Origin: Ascaris suum
Lineage: Eukaryota > Nematoda > Chromadorea > Rhabditida > Ascarididae
Direction of reading: 5' to 3'
DNA length: 64,000 nucleotides
Assembly (NCBI GenBank): GCA_013433145.1
Contig: CM024169.1
Span: 3,782,001-3,846,000 of the forward strand
Within the stretch, counting starts at the first letter, position 1. The number at the start of each line of letters is the position of its first letter. Of this stretch, positions 40,901 to 54,288 are shown one piece after another. Position numbers and translations under genes: made by a program. A model generated the notes under the pieces. The model searched no databases and was not told the DNA's origin. It saw only the letters and a program-made list of their open reading frames with translations.

Positions 40901-43263
40901 ACATTGTGACAGGTAATTCGCATAGTCAAGGTGGTTTTTTCCGGCGCGCCAAATCCAAATATCAAAGTTGAACATGTCGGACTGAGTGGGCAATAAGTGT
41001 TCCCGGATGAGCGTAATATATTTATAACTGTTTATAAATTTCGAATTTCGCAACTCATTTTATGTTACAATCTTTTTGCAACTTTATTGTTAAGTTCACT
41101 TTTACAGGTAGATGTCAACACCTTTTTTTGAATATGTAGCACTCATTCAGCTATATAAATCGAATATAGGATTAAAACGTTCTTCATATGGGCTTCTTTA
41201 CAGGTGAGTTTTGAAATTTCCGAATTGCAGTTGTTCCAGGAACGAAAGGAGCGTCATTTTATGCGGCATCTTCGTGACGAATCGCCGCACACGTGACAGC
41301 GCACTCGATGAAACGTGGAAGTGCACACAACAAAAAACGAACGGATGCTCGCAGACGCATTACACAGCCGAACACAACCAGCACATTGTTTGCTGGCTGT
41401 GCATTCAACGTACTAGTCGAGTTGTCATTCTTCTGCCTGACAAAGTTGCCTCCAATTCAGTCCTATGTTCATTAAAGATGCACTTATTTCCTTTTATTTC
41501 TTCGACTCCTATATTCATTCAAAAGATACACTTATTTCCTTTTATTTTTTTCTTTACTGAAGCGTTTGCTTTCATTTATAAACTCTTTCCTATAGAGAAG
41601 TATTCGCTGTATAGTTTAGAGGATTACTTATGTTTTCCTGTCATTCTTGTCATGTTCGATATTTGAATCTTCGAAACTAGTCTTCTGAAGTGTTTCGGAC
41701 AGTTCAGTCGACGAATTCAATAATATATTTTGTTCAAGACAGTTTTACACGTTTATATGATGGCATGATTAGTTGTAATGGTTAAATTGAAGTCGTGCTT
41801 AAGGAAATTTTAAAGTGAAGTAAAGTAAAGCTCTAACTGGAATACAACTTACACAATAATTATGTAATGTTGCTCATCAATTTCTCGTACAGTATTTGAC
41901 CAACTAATGATTGCTGCTATACAGGTGCATTTATCTACTAGCTTCGTCTGTCTGTGTCTATCTTCGAGCAGCTATTTGAAAAGTCTATCAGCAATTAACC
42001 GATCAAACAGTCCACATAGTTGCTATGCCAGTCAAATATGTATATTAATTGGCTGAAACTAATCTATCGGTCACTCGCTGCCTGCCAACTCTGTGGACGT
42101 AATAAACGCACCTAAAATTCAGCTGCAGCTTTTGCCAGCACCCTTCCTCCCTCTTGACGGATCCCTGCCCACTCATATTTATTCCGGTATGCAATATTGC
42201 CGTTCTCAGCGCTCCTTCCGTTCAGCCAGACCTCTATACATTATTCAAGGACGATGATATATTAAAAGCCCATTTCGATACTGACTGATACATAGCCATG
42301 TGGCAAACCTTCCATAAAGTGCAACACGCAGTTTTCAGTGCTTTTTCATAAGGCAATCATCATAGCATCCTGGTCGAGTTATGATGAGACTACGCCAGAA
42401 TTCATGGAATTCGAGCTTCGATTCAGCGATAATCCAATAAATTTCGTGGCCAACGGCAAATAGCTCGTACCTACCTGACAAACTGTCTGTCACAACGTTT
42501 ATGGCAATAGGATACGAAGCGATTTGCCGAGCAGTCGTTTGATAGATGCTATGTTCTGCCAGAGCCAAGAATTACCATTTTGCAAGCCATCCTTTAAATG
42601 CAACCCATCAAATTTTTCCTTAAGCTGCCTCAAAGAACTCAAACCCATTCACCTTTTTATCGTTTTACACTTCGTAGCCCACGGTGACTATTCACCGAGT
42701 TTATCTGCAACCGCTCAAACGGAAAATCTACAAACGTCCGACGCGTTAAGTGTATGGAGATCTTCGTTTCTGGGACGGCCATCGCCGGAAACCAAATTGC
42801 CTCCCGTGGCCTGAGCTGTGTCAGTACTTCCGAAGAACAGAGGTAATCCTCAGCTGGAAGGTTCCATTCTTCCCATAACATTATGAGCGATCACTCCTGA
42901 CTTACTTAAACCACCTTTACATCACAGAAAACAAACCTTGATAGACGCATGCAAATTTAAAAAAGCGGGAAATCGAACCACATTTGTCTATGCTGTGGCA
43001 TCTTTCTACGCTTCATGAAATCCTTCCATTGGCAAACCCTAAAAAGAGATTATAGCCCCTTTGATTTTGCATGCGATTAAACTATCTACTCAAGGTTTAT
43101 CAGTGTTGAACGTTCCTCACGTCCAGCAACAGTTTTTCTTACGATGTTCAACGACGCTGGGCTATTACATGCGTGTGAGGAACACAAAGGCAAAAAACAA
43201 TTATTTATAAGGTTTGATTTGTAGTGAACAAATTGATGCCCATCTATGCATCACAACAAACAA
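37904..43263. other. Long stretch upstream of GH31 and downstream of rpl-10
   Basis: About 5.4 kb with no gene I can name. It should contain the GH31 promoter and any 5' exon carrying its signal peptide. One candidate on the minus strand near 39,088-39,288 has a hydrophobic run (LQIFAAATLFLCVLMYV), but its splice phase does not match the trefoil exon. It also holds the orphan exon at 41,204-41,296, an imperfect ~46-bp tandem duplication at about 41,468-41,550, and small ORFs at 42.3-42.9 kb on both strands without recognisable motifs. Confidence 0.5.
41204..41296 (+). other. Orphan terminal exon candidate
   Basis: After the acceptor CTTTACAG an open stretch of 30 codons runs to TGA at 41,294. 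It reads VSFEISELQLFQERKERH and onward, charged and helix-prone, like a C-terminal coiled coil. A second acceptor (ATTGCAG) inside it is in the same frame. I could not find matching upstream exons, so this is a possible last exon of an unrecognised plus-strand gene. Confidence 0.25.
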
Positions 43264-45112
43264 TCAAATAGGATTCTGTATCCATGTAGAAAGAGGTCCA
43301 TGCTCCCGAACCAGCTTGCAGCTCACACCGTCCGAGACAAGGCGACCTTCTGTGCGCATGCGCTCGTACTCTTCCTTGTCCCACCTGGTGAAGCCCCACT
43401 TCCTCGATACCACGATCAGCTGCCGTCCCGGGAACTTGAACTTGGCGCGACGAAATGCCTCTACTGCATGCTCCTCATGCTGCAAGAAAAAAAAATCAGC
43501 TGTTGCCGTGCACTTATAGGAATCAAAAAAAAAAGAAAAAAACAAAAAACAAAACAAGGCAGGCAAACGAGTGAACCGCCATCACGCTGTTCGAGGGGTT
43601 CCGCTAAACATACATAATTGTTCCAAAAGACGATGTGCTTTCCAAATATCGTACTCACTCCGCTATTAAAATCGACTCCTTTGAAAACTAAAAGTCTCTA
43701 TTTTGTGGTAAATGAGGAAATATTCTACGACAGACGTTCATCGAGAATAAGACTGCAAGTAAAATAAGCTCGGAGATGAACAGGAATAGATCGGCGCGAT
43801 TATGAGTTACGAAAAGAATAAGAGACCGTTAGAACGAAACACTCAAACGATTATCCCTTTTTTTCGATTCTCAAATTGGTCGAATCTGCATGAAGCAAGC
43901 AACGTCAGTCAACAAACCTGCTCCTTAACTCGAACCGAAATCAGCAGATCGCCGATGTCAACACGAGCTACTAAGCCTTGCGGTTTACCGAATGCGCCTC
44001 TCATACCAGTTTGCAAACGATCCGCCCCTGCACACGATAACATCTTATTGATTCGCACAACGTGATAAGGATGCTTACGCACTCTCATATGGAAGCCATC
44101 CTTCCCGCAGTTCTTCACCATGTACTTGTTCGCGCAGATACGCGCTGCCTGCAAAAAATTACTTAAGCTTTGACGACAGTTCTAAGCAATGATCAGCAGC
44201 TTCCAAGACTTGTCCTATCTACTTCCTCTTTGAAAATTCATGCCTGTCGTTTTAATAGGCGGTTTTTGTGGCCACTTTGGTAGGGTGGCTGCCCAGCTAA
44301 CGGTGGTTAGCCTGCCAATAAACACTGAAACATGAAAGTCCCATCGACATATTACGTTTTAATAATGTCTTTTGGCAGAGCGTACTCCCAAGGAAGCAGA
44401 TCACTTATTTACCTATGCTACTCGCTGATGTCCAAATCGCAGACTTTTGGCGCTTTCAAGTTTACCTTGCAAGCACTTAAACCTTATGAACTTTCAGATG
44501 CGATTTTATTACTTCAACGGACAGGACGAATGAATGAAATCGACACGAAAAACAAATCACCGCTTAGGCTACATTGACTTTTGTCACATTGCCGATAGTG
44601 CATGCAACATATGATGCATACTTACTACGACCACGGAAAAACCCGTTAATCATCAGAAGAGTGCTTCCACTTTCGATGCCTTTTCCAGCATCTGAAAGGA
44701 AGTTACTTTCATTCTTCCTGATCCTTAAATTCTGCAGCCAACATAGGATTACTCCTTTTTCGAGATCATGAGAACCTCATCGTTCCCTTCGTGCTAAATC
44801 AGAGGCATCACAACAACCACTGGTTTGTAGTCCTCGAAACACTGAGCAACATTCCGTTCAGTTGTACTCGTTTCTATAACGCAATAAAAATAAGAAACAA
44901 TACAACACCTCAAGTGCTTCCGATGAAAGATGTTCACGTTCATTGGACATCATGTGTACGCATAACGGAAATTCGTCCACATCCGCCTTCTTCTTTCCCA
45001 AATCGAAGATCCGGATTTTCGGGTCAGGAACACCGCGGCAAAAGCGCGATTTCGGATACGGCTTATTTTTTATGTAACGGTAGCAACGTGCTGGGCGACG
45101 TCCCATCTTCAC
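43264..45112 (-). CDS. rpl-10: 60S ribosomal protein L10 (uL16), complete, 3 exons
   Basis: Core protein of the large cytosolic ribosomal subunit, sitting near the peptidyl-transferase centre and needed for late 60S maturation and subunit joining. Exons in transcript order: 45,112-44,909, 44,148-43,918, 43,479-43,264; all junctions are phase 0 and the product is 216 residues (human 214). It starts [20 protein letters not shown], contains [20 protein letters not shown] (the conserved loop region) and KFKFPGRQ, and ends with a nematode-type variable tail. The start is fixed by universal conservation of [11 protein letters not shown] purine-rich leader (AAGGTGAAG) precedes the ATG. A small plus-strand gene starts in the opposite direction about 140 bp upstream, so the two may share a promoter. 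Identity is certain. Confidence 0.98.
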
Positions 45113-45253
45113 CTTCTTAAGTATACAGCGAATATTACAATGCTTTAAAATGTAAGCAAAAACACGACTAGACTGTAACAGTGTCGCCCGATCTGCATCT
45201 GCGCTAATTTTTTCTGCTTTCTGCTGAGTTCACTTTCGGGGAAGCTGCTTTCA

Positions 45254-46489
45254 ATGAACGCCAGAAATTGCCCCCCTGTCTACATTTTTGGTTATCACTG
45301 AGGTCACCTCATAAAAAGCATCGCAACGTCTCTTTCACTACGCTAAACAATCTGAGCAATAACTGTCGCTTTTTCCTCTGCTTCAACTCTTTTCAGATGA
45401 ACAGCAGATTGTCTGCAAAAACTTACTAGGTTGGAAAGAACGGCCACAATATAAACGTCAGCAATGGCGTAGTACGCGAGTCAAGGGCCCGCCAGGTGAA
45501 TCTATGCAGCTAAAACCAGCACTTTCTTCATTTAATATGTTTTTTCCGGGTAGATCCGTTACCGGCTCAAATTGTCGCTTGGAATGGAACGGAGACCGAG
45601 TTTCATCGACAACCATCAGCAGGTAGGCTAAAATATCTCACCCATCGGGACTGGGATCGGATTTCACTTGACCTCATTTGTGTTTCGACATTTCCGCAAC
45701 ATTCCCTCTAAAACAACCTCCCATTTCTAACCAACACCTTCCCGTACATGAGGGTAACAAAATAAATACGTCACTAAATGTCGACAAAAGCGTTGCAGGT
45801 CACATGTTTCCCCAAACGCTGTGAATTTCAGTAGTTAGTTGGGGCGGTTATTTGCGAAGGTTCTATTAAGGGAAGAAAAGAAGGGAGGCCTTCATGGTGG
45901 ATATGTTTCTCCTGAAAGAAGAAGGGATGGTCGATCTAATATGGACTTATTGGTTGGGAGAGGGGGAGGGGCAGGGGAAGGAGGATTATGAAAATTTTAT
46001 AGGGAACCGAAAGGGGGGTGTGGTCGAGGTGGAAGGCAAAATAATGTGTCCCGGCACTGACGCCACTATAATGACTCATGGATCCATTTCAGCGCAACTA
46101 CAGCTAACAAATAGCCTCTAACCCTATTCAAAACGAAACATCAAAACATGAACGATACTAATTCGTAGTCTCGCTGAGTCAAAACAACCTTCATTAAGGT
46201 ACAGGTAACAGCGAGGAAAACGCATACGCAGTAACCGACAACTAAGAACCTGAGGTACAAGTTGGCAGAAACAGTACTCGACCGACGCAACAAACAGCGA
46301 GCAGTTGTCAACGACACAATTCTTCGGGGTTGTTCAGTCGAACCAATGCCATCAACAATTTAAATTCTGCCTTAACCTAACATGCTTTCCATTATTTTTC
46401 GCATCTTTTTAGAAGCAATGCATGAAGGAAGCACTGAGCAATTTGTACCAGAAAGTTTCGCTAAACAAGATAAAAGAAACCCAAACTGA
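45254..46489 (+). CDS. Small unrecognised gene divergent from rpl-10, 3-4 exons
   Basis: Three exons with canonical splice signals and matching phases: 45,397-45,495 (acceptor TTTTCAG), 45,554-45,622 (GGGTAG), 46,413-46,489 (TTTTTAG), ending in TGA at 46,487. A first exon at 45,254-45,290 beginning ATGAACGCC and ending in phase 1 would complete a 93-residue protein; this first exon is the weakest part. The second exon reads LLGWKERPQYKRQQW and VKGPPG, the third PLPAQIVAWNGTETEFHR, the last EQFVPESFAKQDKR. The product is basic in the middle, hydrophilic, with no signal peptide or membrane segment. I do not recognise the family. Its start region is about 140 bp from the rpl-10 start codon, which fits a bidirectional promoter. 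Confidence 0.55.
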
Positions 46490-47859
46490 GGTCAAGGATA
46501 AACCACGCCCCGGTCACAATCAAGTGGGGGCCAAAGCATCACCCGGAACGCCATCTCCGCATCCGGTTATAGCATAGACTTAAATGGATTGCAAATCATC
46601 CCTTGAAGGTAAAACATTTTCAAAAGTGAGTCATGCGGCCTCTTGCAGCTGTATTCCTCAAGCACCTCGAAGCATCTGCGCTAACTATGCAAAACTATTT
46701 GCCTACTCGTAGACGACGTTCGTACACCACCAAATACAGCTTGGAACACTAATTTTTCCTGATTACCTGCCGTCCATTGTAAAGGCAACATAGCGGACGT
46801 CCAAACTTCCCTGTGGCTGAGTAATAAATAGGTAGGCCATAAAGGCTTCCTCGAATTGCATTGAAGTTTTGCATATGCAGTTTTAAAGCTGTGGAAAGAT
46901 AAAGGAAACGAGTCCACCTCATATCGGTGACAAATGGTATTTCATAGATTTGTTAGCGATCAGGCTGACATCCGTAAATAAATCAATACGCAAAAAATAC
47001 GATACTTATCAATACTTATCAAAGATACTTATCAAAGATTCAACGAATACCGAAATATTGCAAGACATGTTCATAAAGGATGACGCTTTACTGCTCGACT
47101 CCCTCCACACGACGCAATAAGCACTCTGTGGTCGATTGCGCCACTTGATTTCAGAAGTGTGGAAATAATCACCGCTGCTTTGTTGCTTATCACGAAGTGA
47201 CCATCGGTTTGTTCTGTTTTTTTAAAAGATGTGTTGGAAAATGCAAATACCCAAGCCAGAGCATTGCAGCACTTCAAATCTGTTGATAATAGAATCGGTT
47301 ATAGTGATAGCTTAAGCAAAACCTTCGAAAAAAACTCGTTGTTTGACGATCAGTGCAAACTTTGTTCGACAATGGGAAAGGACCTGCGACCCTTCACTTG
47401 CTAAGCGAATGCCAAAGACGAAAAGAAATATTTCTTTGAAACTAAGTCGCATTAAAATAGTTGACCATAACATGTGGTATTAACCACGTATTCGAAAAAA
47501 AAAACCCATGAAATTTCAGCAAAAAAAGAGATAATTTCACGAAATCCAAAATTAGCGTTCATTAAAGCTTATAGAGAACAAATGAGCCTTTAATTCAGAA
47601 GGAGAGGGGGGGGGGCAAAGGGATGTATTCTAATATTCTTATCTAAAATAGAATTGCATAAAAGTCACAACAAACATAATGCTGCAAAGAGCAAGCATTA
47701 TTTATTATTTTATTAGTAAGCAAGATCTTTCCAACGATTAGTCGATAAAAAAACAAAAAAAAAAAAGAAATAGCTTATCAAATACAATAGCGCTATTTCC
47801 CATAATTAAATTCAGAAAGACAAACGATGCAAAGAGAGTGATGCAATCAAATCTCAAAA
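46490..47859. other. Intergenic, orphan gene to HDDC2 3' end
   Basis: A convergent region without convincing coding exons. It contains short GATACTTATCAAA duplications near 47,005-47,040 and a 10-base G run near 47,610. TTTATT (AATAAA on the minus strand) near 47,700 could be the HDDC2 polyadenylation signal. Confidence 0.5.
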
Positions 47860-50800
47860 TTATGCATTCATGTTATGATTCGATTTTCTCCATTCGTTTC
47901 GTTTGAGACGTAACTCTCGATCCCATGTAACGAATGGCTCCAAATAGAAGAAATCATGAGTTGCAACGAAGAACTCCTCTAAATCTATAAATAACAACAT
48001 CAAACATTTATGAACTTAAACTGACATTTATGCATTCGTTAATGTTTGAATCTATCAAATTTTTGTAATTCTTTTAAACCTTTCATCTGCAAACAATGAA
48101 AACACCGATAAAGAGATGTTAATTGGTCCTATGAAACATAACAGCAGTATCAAAAAATAAATCTAACGCATAGTTTCATGGCTTTGGCATTTAATTTAAA
48201 CTGTCCTCGGTCGAACTTCAACGCTAAAATCTTTACAAGGTTGGGGAAGTGAATGCGAAGGAGAGAAGGAAGGAAAGAAGAAGAAAGATAAGGCAGGGGA
48301 GGGTAAAGAACGGTGACGGCGGAGTGAATGAACCTCAGAGACGAAAAAGCTCTCTTGCTATCTAATATATACAGCGAACGCTCATTAACAAAAGCACTGA
48401 GATGATGGAAGCAATTCAGTTGCAAAGTCCTTTCCAAATGGTGAGTCTAATTCTGCAATATGAAATTCGACGTTTCAAGTCATGAATGTGCCGAGCACCG
48501 AATCGTTCCAACTCAACCTAAAAGCAACGGTAAAAAAGCCTAAAAGAGTATCTAAACAAACAATTAAGGTACATTAACTAATATACCGATGTGGAACTTT
48601 TGCTCATAAGCGAACGCTTGGGCGATCATATCGAATTTATCGAGATGTTTGACAATATTCGCTTCCTTTGACTCGTTTGCCTCGTATTCTCGCCATAAAG
48701 AGATCCAATTATTGCCCACCAATTCGGGTACATAACTCGAAATTTGCATGAATGCCTCAAAATAAGTTATATATTTCATAATCAAATTTCGGCACATAAA
48801 TCAAAATAAATTATGTATTTTATAACCAAATAAAAGCACGATCAAGTATATTTCTTAATCAATTTTTTTCACAAGTCTTTGCAGTTCGATGAACTCATAA
48901 CATCGAACCGTCCATTGTCCAATTCAACCTCAAAGGAACGGTAAAATCGCTTAAGAAAGCAATAAAAATAGAGTGAAATTAAATCAAGCAAAAATCTATG
49001 AGTCGAATAAATGAGATGAGCATCCGCTTAATATTCGTTTCTTGCGCGATTGAAACGAATGTCAGGAAAATGCAAGTCATCTATAATATAATATAAACCT
49101 GATCAAACTACAAAGACTTCGAAAAAAGTAGATTGTCTGCGAATGCAGTAAAGTTAGAAGCACAAAATCTCTTGCAACACTACAACTCTCCAACCAAAAA
49201 ACCAAGAACATCTATTTTTGTAATAATGCAGACATTATGTCTATGCGTGCGTCTGTGTGTATGTGTCCGTCTATATGTGTCGGAAACCGCTGAAGCTAGA
49301 GCAACCACATTTGATGAGCGTAATTTGAACTATACACTTACTTGCTATTCATTTGAACTGATTTTTTTGAATTCACAGATATTTTTGAATTTTTGAACTT
49401 CGACATTGATGTGATCATATTTGAACTCCCACTCACAATCGAACTTGAATTCTTAAATTTTTGGAACATTAAATCAGAAGGATATTATAGATACTCGAAG
49501 GTGGAAAAAATGCAACTCAAAGCAGTTGGATTACAACGAAATGGGCGTTTTGCAAATGACTTGCGAGAGCGGCCGGATTATTATAATAGCAAAATATTAA
49601 TTCGTATACTTATTAACTTTTAGCAATTTATGAAAGTGGATCATCAGATGAAAGAAATGCTGAAGTAGGCATGGTGCCAATTCTTTTTCTGACATTTTTT
49701 TCATTTGTTTATTACTTCTCGAATGGTCATAAGCCAAATTTCTATTCTAAATGTGAAACATTTCAAGCATTTTCAACAAACTTTTAAATAAGCCTATAAA
49801 TTTTTCCGCAAAACAGCGCACAGAATGGAAATTCCCGGCGAAATACTATACCAGCTGGAAGATGCAGATGATTTAAGCATTTTTACTCGATGAAAAAATT
49901 CGGCTTCTCTTTCCAAGGGAACGATTAACGAATATTTTGTAGCAAAAACTCAGGAACAGGTATTTCAACGTTGCTCGGATATATGTCGCCTCAACTCGTA
50001 TACACCGCTTTATTTTATACTTTAAATGAAAATAAACGATTTTTATAGATACCTTTTCCTCTAGTTGAAACTTCACCTCGTCAGAGACGCCACAATGAGG
50101 TGTTATATCACCAGCAATCGCTTCACCGAGATCATGAACAAGTGCCATTTGGACGCATTTCATGTGATCTATGTCATCGTCTTGTAGTGTCATTGCTAAC
50201 ATTGCCATACGATACATGTGAGATGCTACTGTCTCCGGTTCCGGCACCTAAATGTTACAACCACAATCATAATAATAGCACGGTCAACCCATTTCAAGTT
50301 TCTTCAAAGACCTGTCTAGTTCGAGAAGGAAAGAAGCGAAACGTGACTGCATCACATCCTCAAACACTTATCTTCCCTCCTAAATCTGTTTGATGCGCAT
50401 ATTAAAGTTACCTCTTTATTATTATACCTTTTAGTAGCATTAAAATTTTTATTACCTGTCTGGTGTTTGCGTTAAAATACTGAAACTCTTATTAATTCTT
50501 CTAAACTCTTTGTTATGGCTAAGTGGTAGGCATCAAACATTCCCACTGGTTCCGCACGAAAAAGCTCTCGTCATCAAGTTTATCATCTATGCTTAAAATA
50601 GCACAACAGGAAGTCAGTTTATTCGCACTCTTTTATCTCGTAGTAATATTACTCTGCCCACCGTGATATACGTCCATTCCATGCATCAAAGCAATTTTCT
50701 TTCATTTCACACAATTATAACCATTAATTTCAGATTCTAACAAGTCATAGAGTCATCCAATTTCAGGTCTTAACTATACACTTGACATCTTCAATAGTGA

Positions 50801-51313
50801 ACCATCCATTTTTCTCTTTGTATTTTCGAACATTATTTCTTCTCATTTGTGCACTAGAGTGCACAATTATGCACTAAGTTATACTAAAGTGAACAAAAAT
50901 ATTTGCAAATCGAAATGAAATATGCAAACTTCCAACACAAATAGAATACTAGGGAATTTCTTATTTCCCACGAAAACAACTGGACAACGGCTGAATGTAG
51001 TAAGTAACCCACTCGAATGACAGAACGGAACAAAACTGTAAGCGTCGACAATGATATAGTCAGTTTATTGATTTATAACTTACTGAAATTCCTCGAATTC
51101 ATCAAGTTTAGTTCCCCGTTTTTCGACAAGCAAAACTTACCTGCATATTTACTTCGTCTTACTGTCTATTCTCTTATCTTGTTTACTGTACACCTAATAT
51201 GAATGAAAAACGATGAAATATCATATCGCACTTACATTTCTTCTCACCCAGCCGGTTCGTTTGAGGTGTTTTAGACTGTCGAGCACCTCTAATAATTTGA
51301 ATATTTCAGTCAT
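47860..51313 (-). CDS. HDDC2: HDDC2-type HD-domain 5'-deoxynucleotidase, complete, 4 exons
   Basis: Metal-dependent HD-domain phosphohydrolase of the HDDC2/YfbR family, which removes the 5' phosphate from deoxynucleoside monophosphates in the cytosol. Exons in transcript order: 51,313-51,236, 50,247-50,053, 48,755-48,587, 47,984-47,860; phases match and the product is 188 residues (human 204). It starts MTEIFKLLEVLDSLKHLKRT, then GWVRRN joins to VPEPETVASHMYRM. Metal ligands: H in SHMYRM, HD in VHDLGEAIAGD and the later D of HLDKFDMIAQA. The C-terminal helix has LEEFF and WDRELRLKR. The start is chosen because its length matches the family; the leader upstream contains a possible spliced-leader acceptor (TTTTGCAG about 90 bp before the ATG). 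Confident in family; exact substrate preference is inferred. Confidence 0.93.
48757..48844. repeat. 44-bp imperfect tandem duplication at an HDDC2 splice site
   Basis: TCAAAATAAGTTATATATTTC and following bases at 48,757 are repeated with changes at 48,801. The first copy directly abuts the 3' splice site of the HDDC2 exon that starts at 48,755, so the duplication doubled the A/T tract feeding that acceptor. A second weaker similarity joins 48,508-48,539 and 48,916-48,947 (CCAAyTCAACCT motif). Confidence 0.6.
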
Positions 51314-54288
51314 TGGTGAGGAGATATCCTTAACGCGACGACAACTGTTTGATAGAAGAACGGCGAGGAAGAAGTGAATGCGTTTAGTGATTATGGGATT
51401 TACTTTATGCTGCAAAACAACTTCCTATCATCTATACAAGCAATAGCGAAACAAGAAATAGAAACTAATGAACTGGACATGCAAAGAGATCCAAGTCAGT
51501 AGCCACAGAAATGCAGCACATCGCGCCTCCTTGTTTACAGCAGCACTCATAACATTTTTAAGCCAACATATATTGCGGCGGGCGATAAGGCTTCTACGGG
51601 GGTTTGCAAGTTGCTGACTTCAGATTGGGCGCTCATTCGAGATAGAATGTAAGACGAGAGGTTTATGTTTAAAAATTACAGAATGGAGTGAACAGAACCA
51701 ATGACACTGAAAGACGCTGGAATGAGGTACTCACAAGGAAATTTCAGCATTGAAATGCAAATATGGCAGTTACCCATTAAGGGGACATATCTGCCAATAA
51801 CTCTTCTATTGCTCTATAATTTTGGAGAATCGAAAAATGTGTCCAATACTAATGAATTCGTTCAGCAAAATGGACCTCCCCTCCTCACTACTGAAATTGC
51901 AAGAACATTTATATGAAGTTCAAATGAGATGCTAAATTTAGGCGGAATTTGGAAGTTTAAAAGTATTTTGCTTTTTATAACTGATCAAGGCGCAAATTTT
52001 AGCGCGATTCGTGCAGTTCGAACAAATCGACGATCATCGACAATGGTTGATGAGCGATGTTTTCCAATGAGATCACTTAGTCGATCCAATTTTCAGCGGA
52101 ATTAAAAAATATTTTGTGCTGTGGCTGTCTTTTATTCCTCCTCCCCTCTCTTCATGTAATTCGTATTCGTCAAAGTAAGATCACTTTTTTTTTGCTAACT
52201 CGCACTCACCTCGCACCTCTCTCTGCTTCTTTCCTTACCTAGAGGAAATTATGTGCTGCAAAATACCTTTGGAAATAAATTCGACTTCGGCAGAACTGCA
52301 GCAACAAGAACTTCAGCAGAACTTCTCGAAGATACCAACTGTCACGCTTGCACATAGGAAGTATTGTGGAAGAGAAGGTAACACCCTGGCTAGCAACATC
52401 TAACGAATTAAAATAAAGCATTTTAACGGAACGAATAAAATAATCAATCGATTTTTTATATTTACACAAAATGACGCATCCAAAATAGCAGGATTAGTTC
52501 CTTCTCTTTCCTCCATGCTCACTAAACAACTCCTACCTATGCTCCATAAATAGCCTCGTCTAGATGGAAGTAAGACGAATATCAATTGTTTCCAAAATTC
52601 TAAAGAAACAACTGAACTTTGCCATTTTATTAGGCTCTCAAGTCGACGACAACCCCAAATGTTGCCAACAAAGATCCCTCTTAACACAACTTAAACAGCA
52701 TTGTTTATCTCTGATGCTCAATCACATGCTCCTATAATATTTAAAATTTATGTATAATATAAAATCCAATCCATTTGCCCCTTCAATAGTGCGATGGCAG
52801 CGCTTACTCTTTACACAGATCAAAAAACATAATAGCCTTTCCATACGGAGACCTCAAATGCCGCTCTAATTCTATTAAACCCTAAGAACCGGAAGATTTA
52901 AGATGCTCAGAATTAAATACCTTATGGTTAAAAACTTCAAGAAAAACACCATCAGAAATATTAGCAAATGATAATTGAAACTCTTTCTTCAGATAGCCTC
53001 TTAATATTCATCTCTCTAACCTTAATAAGTATGCATATATAAACGAAGAGACATCAATTTGGAAAACTGGAAGATTTTCAGCACAGCTGAGAGATATTTA
53101 TTGAACATTAAATAAAATAATCAAAATGGAACTGATATCCAGGCACAGCAATTGATAATTGGAATATAAGTGAGCAGTAATTATCTCAAGAAAAATACAC
53201 CAGACTTTCATAGAAGAATATAGGGAATGTGCTGAGAAATGAGAATGATATTTAGTTTCTTTAAGGCAATCTTTCAAGCAAATGCGATGAGACCAACAAC
53301 GAATAAAGCATTTCTTCAAAGGCATTCAAAAAATTTTAATTTCCACGAGCAGTTAACAAACATTCTTATGTCGTTTTTAAAAACTCGTTTCACTTTCCCT
53401 TCAATCGTTCATCTTCTCACCAAGATTTTAAGCAGCCAATATGCGATCGGTAGTAAGCTTCTCATTATCACAATTACAGGTGTATTCGGTCGAAAAAGAA
53501 AGCTGACCTCTTGGATAAAGGTGTAGCTTAGCACGATCAGTTTCAATTCTCTCTCGTCTAATCATTAAAAACATCACAATATTCGACAAAAAAAATCATA
53601 CACCGCTTATGAAAACTAAATAAGGCAAAAGCATAAGAGAAAATCAAGTGAGAACTTCAACGCATAATGATTATAAACGAACAGAATAAAACAGTTGAGA
53701 AAAGAACAGAAGCTACTCAATTTCGCCTTCCAGCAATTTAATAATTTGATAGAGACACAATTTCAATGTTCCGATTACACTATCTCGCAACTGATAAAGG
53801 ACGCTGTGGTGGGGTGAAGGGGACAATGATGGCCTGTTTCAGGATCCCGAATGATAGAGGTAGAAAACAAGTTTCAGTCTAAATTGGCTGGAATTTTCAA
53901 AAAAAGTGGCATAAATTCAGCATTACAATTTGTCCTTTTAAGAATGGAGCGTAACGAGTGAGGGAGTTCACCGACAATTTCAGAAAGGAGGCGAAAGCAT
54001 AATGGAAAAGAAAAAATATTCGAAAGCTCAAAAGAAAGGAACCCGCGAAATCTTATTCCGCACTTTATTAATGATTTGCCTCGTTTAATATCAAACTGCA
54101 ACCGAAGGATCCTTGTAATCTATAGGCCATTTGAAACAATAGCGAGCTGTACAAGGACGAGGACAGAGGCGAATCCGCAGTATCAATTCCCACAGGTGAA
54201 GAGGTGCACTGTACAACCACTGATAACTTGCAGAAATAGGCAAAAAATAGATTAAAAATCGAGGCGATATATATATTCAAGCACACAC
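51314..54288. other. Intergenic, HDDC2 start to MIS12 end
   Basis: About 3 kb of AT-rich sequence with no gene I can support. A minus-strand stretch at 52,385-52,245, bounded by GCCAG and CTAG/GTAAGG, could be a non-coding 5' exon of HDDC2, but this rests on splice-like signals only. The HDDC2 promoter should be here. Confidence 0.45.

Noticed and set aside
43246..43617. Plus-strand ORFs of 101 and 123 codons
   Set aside because: They are shadows of rpl-10 exon 3 on the other strand.
44500..44720. snoRNA in the rpl-10 intron
   Set aside because: TGATGA and CTGA boxes occur but spacing and flanking stem do not make a convincing C/D snoRNA.
46413..46575. Longer reading of the orphan gene's last exon, ending TPSPHPVIA
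   Set aside because: It is open and attractive, but it starts in phase 0 while the preceding exon ends in phase 1. The phase-consistent frame stops at 46,489. I kept the shorter version but not with certainty.
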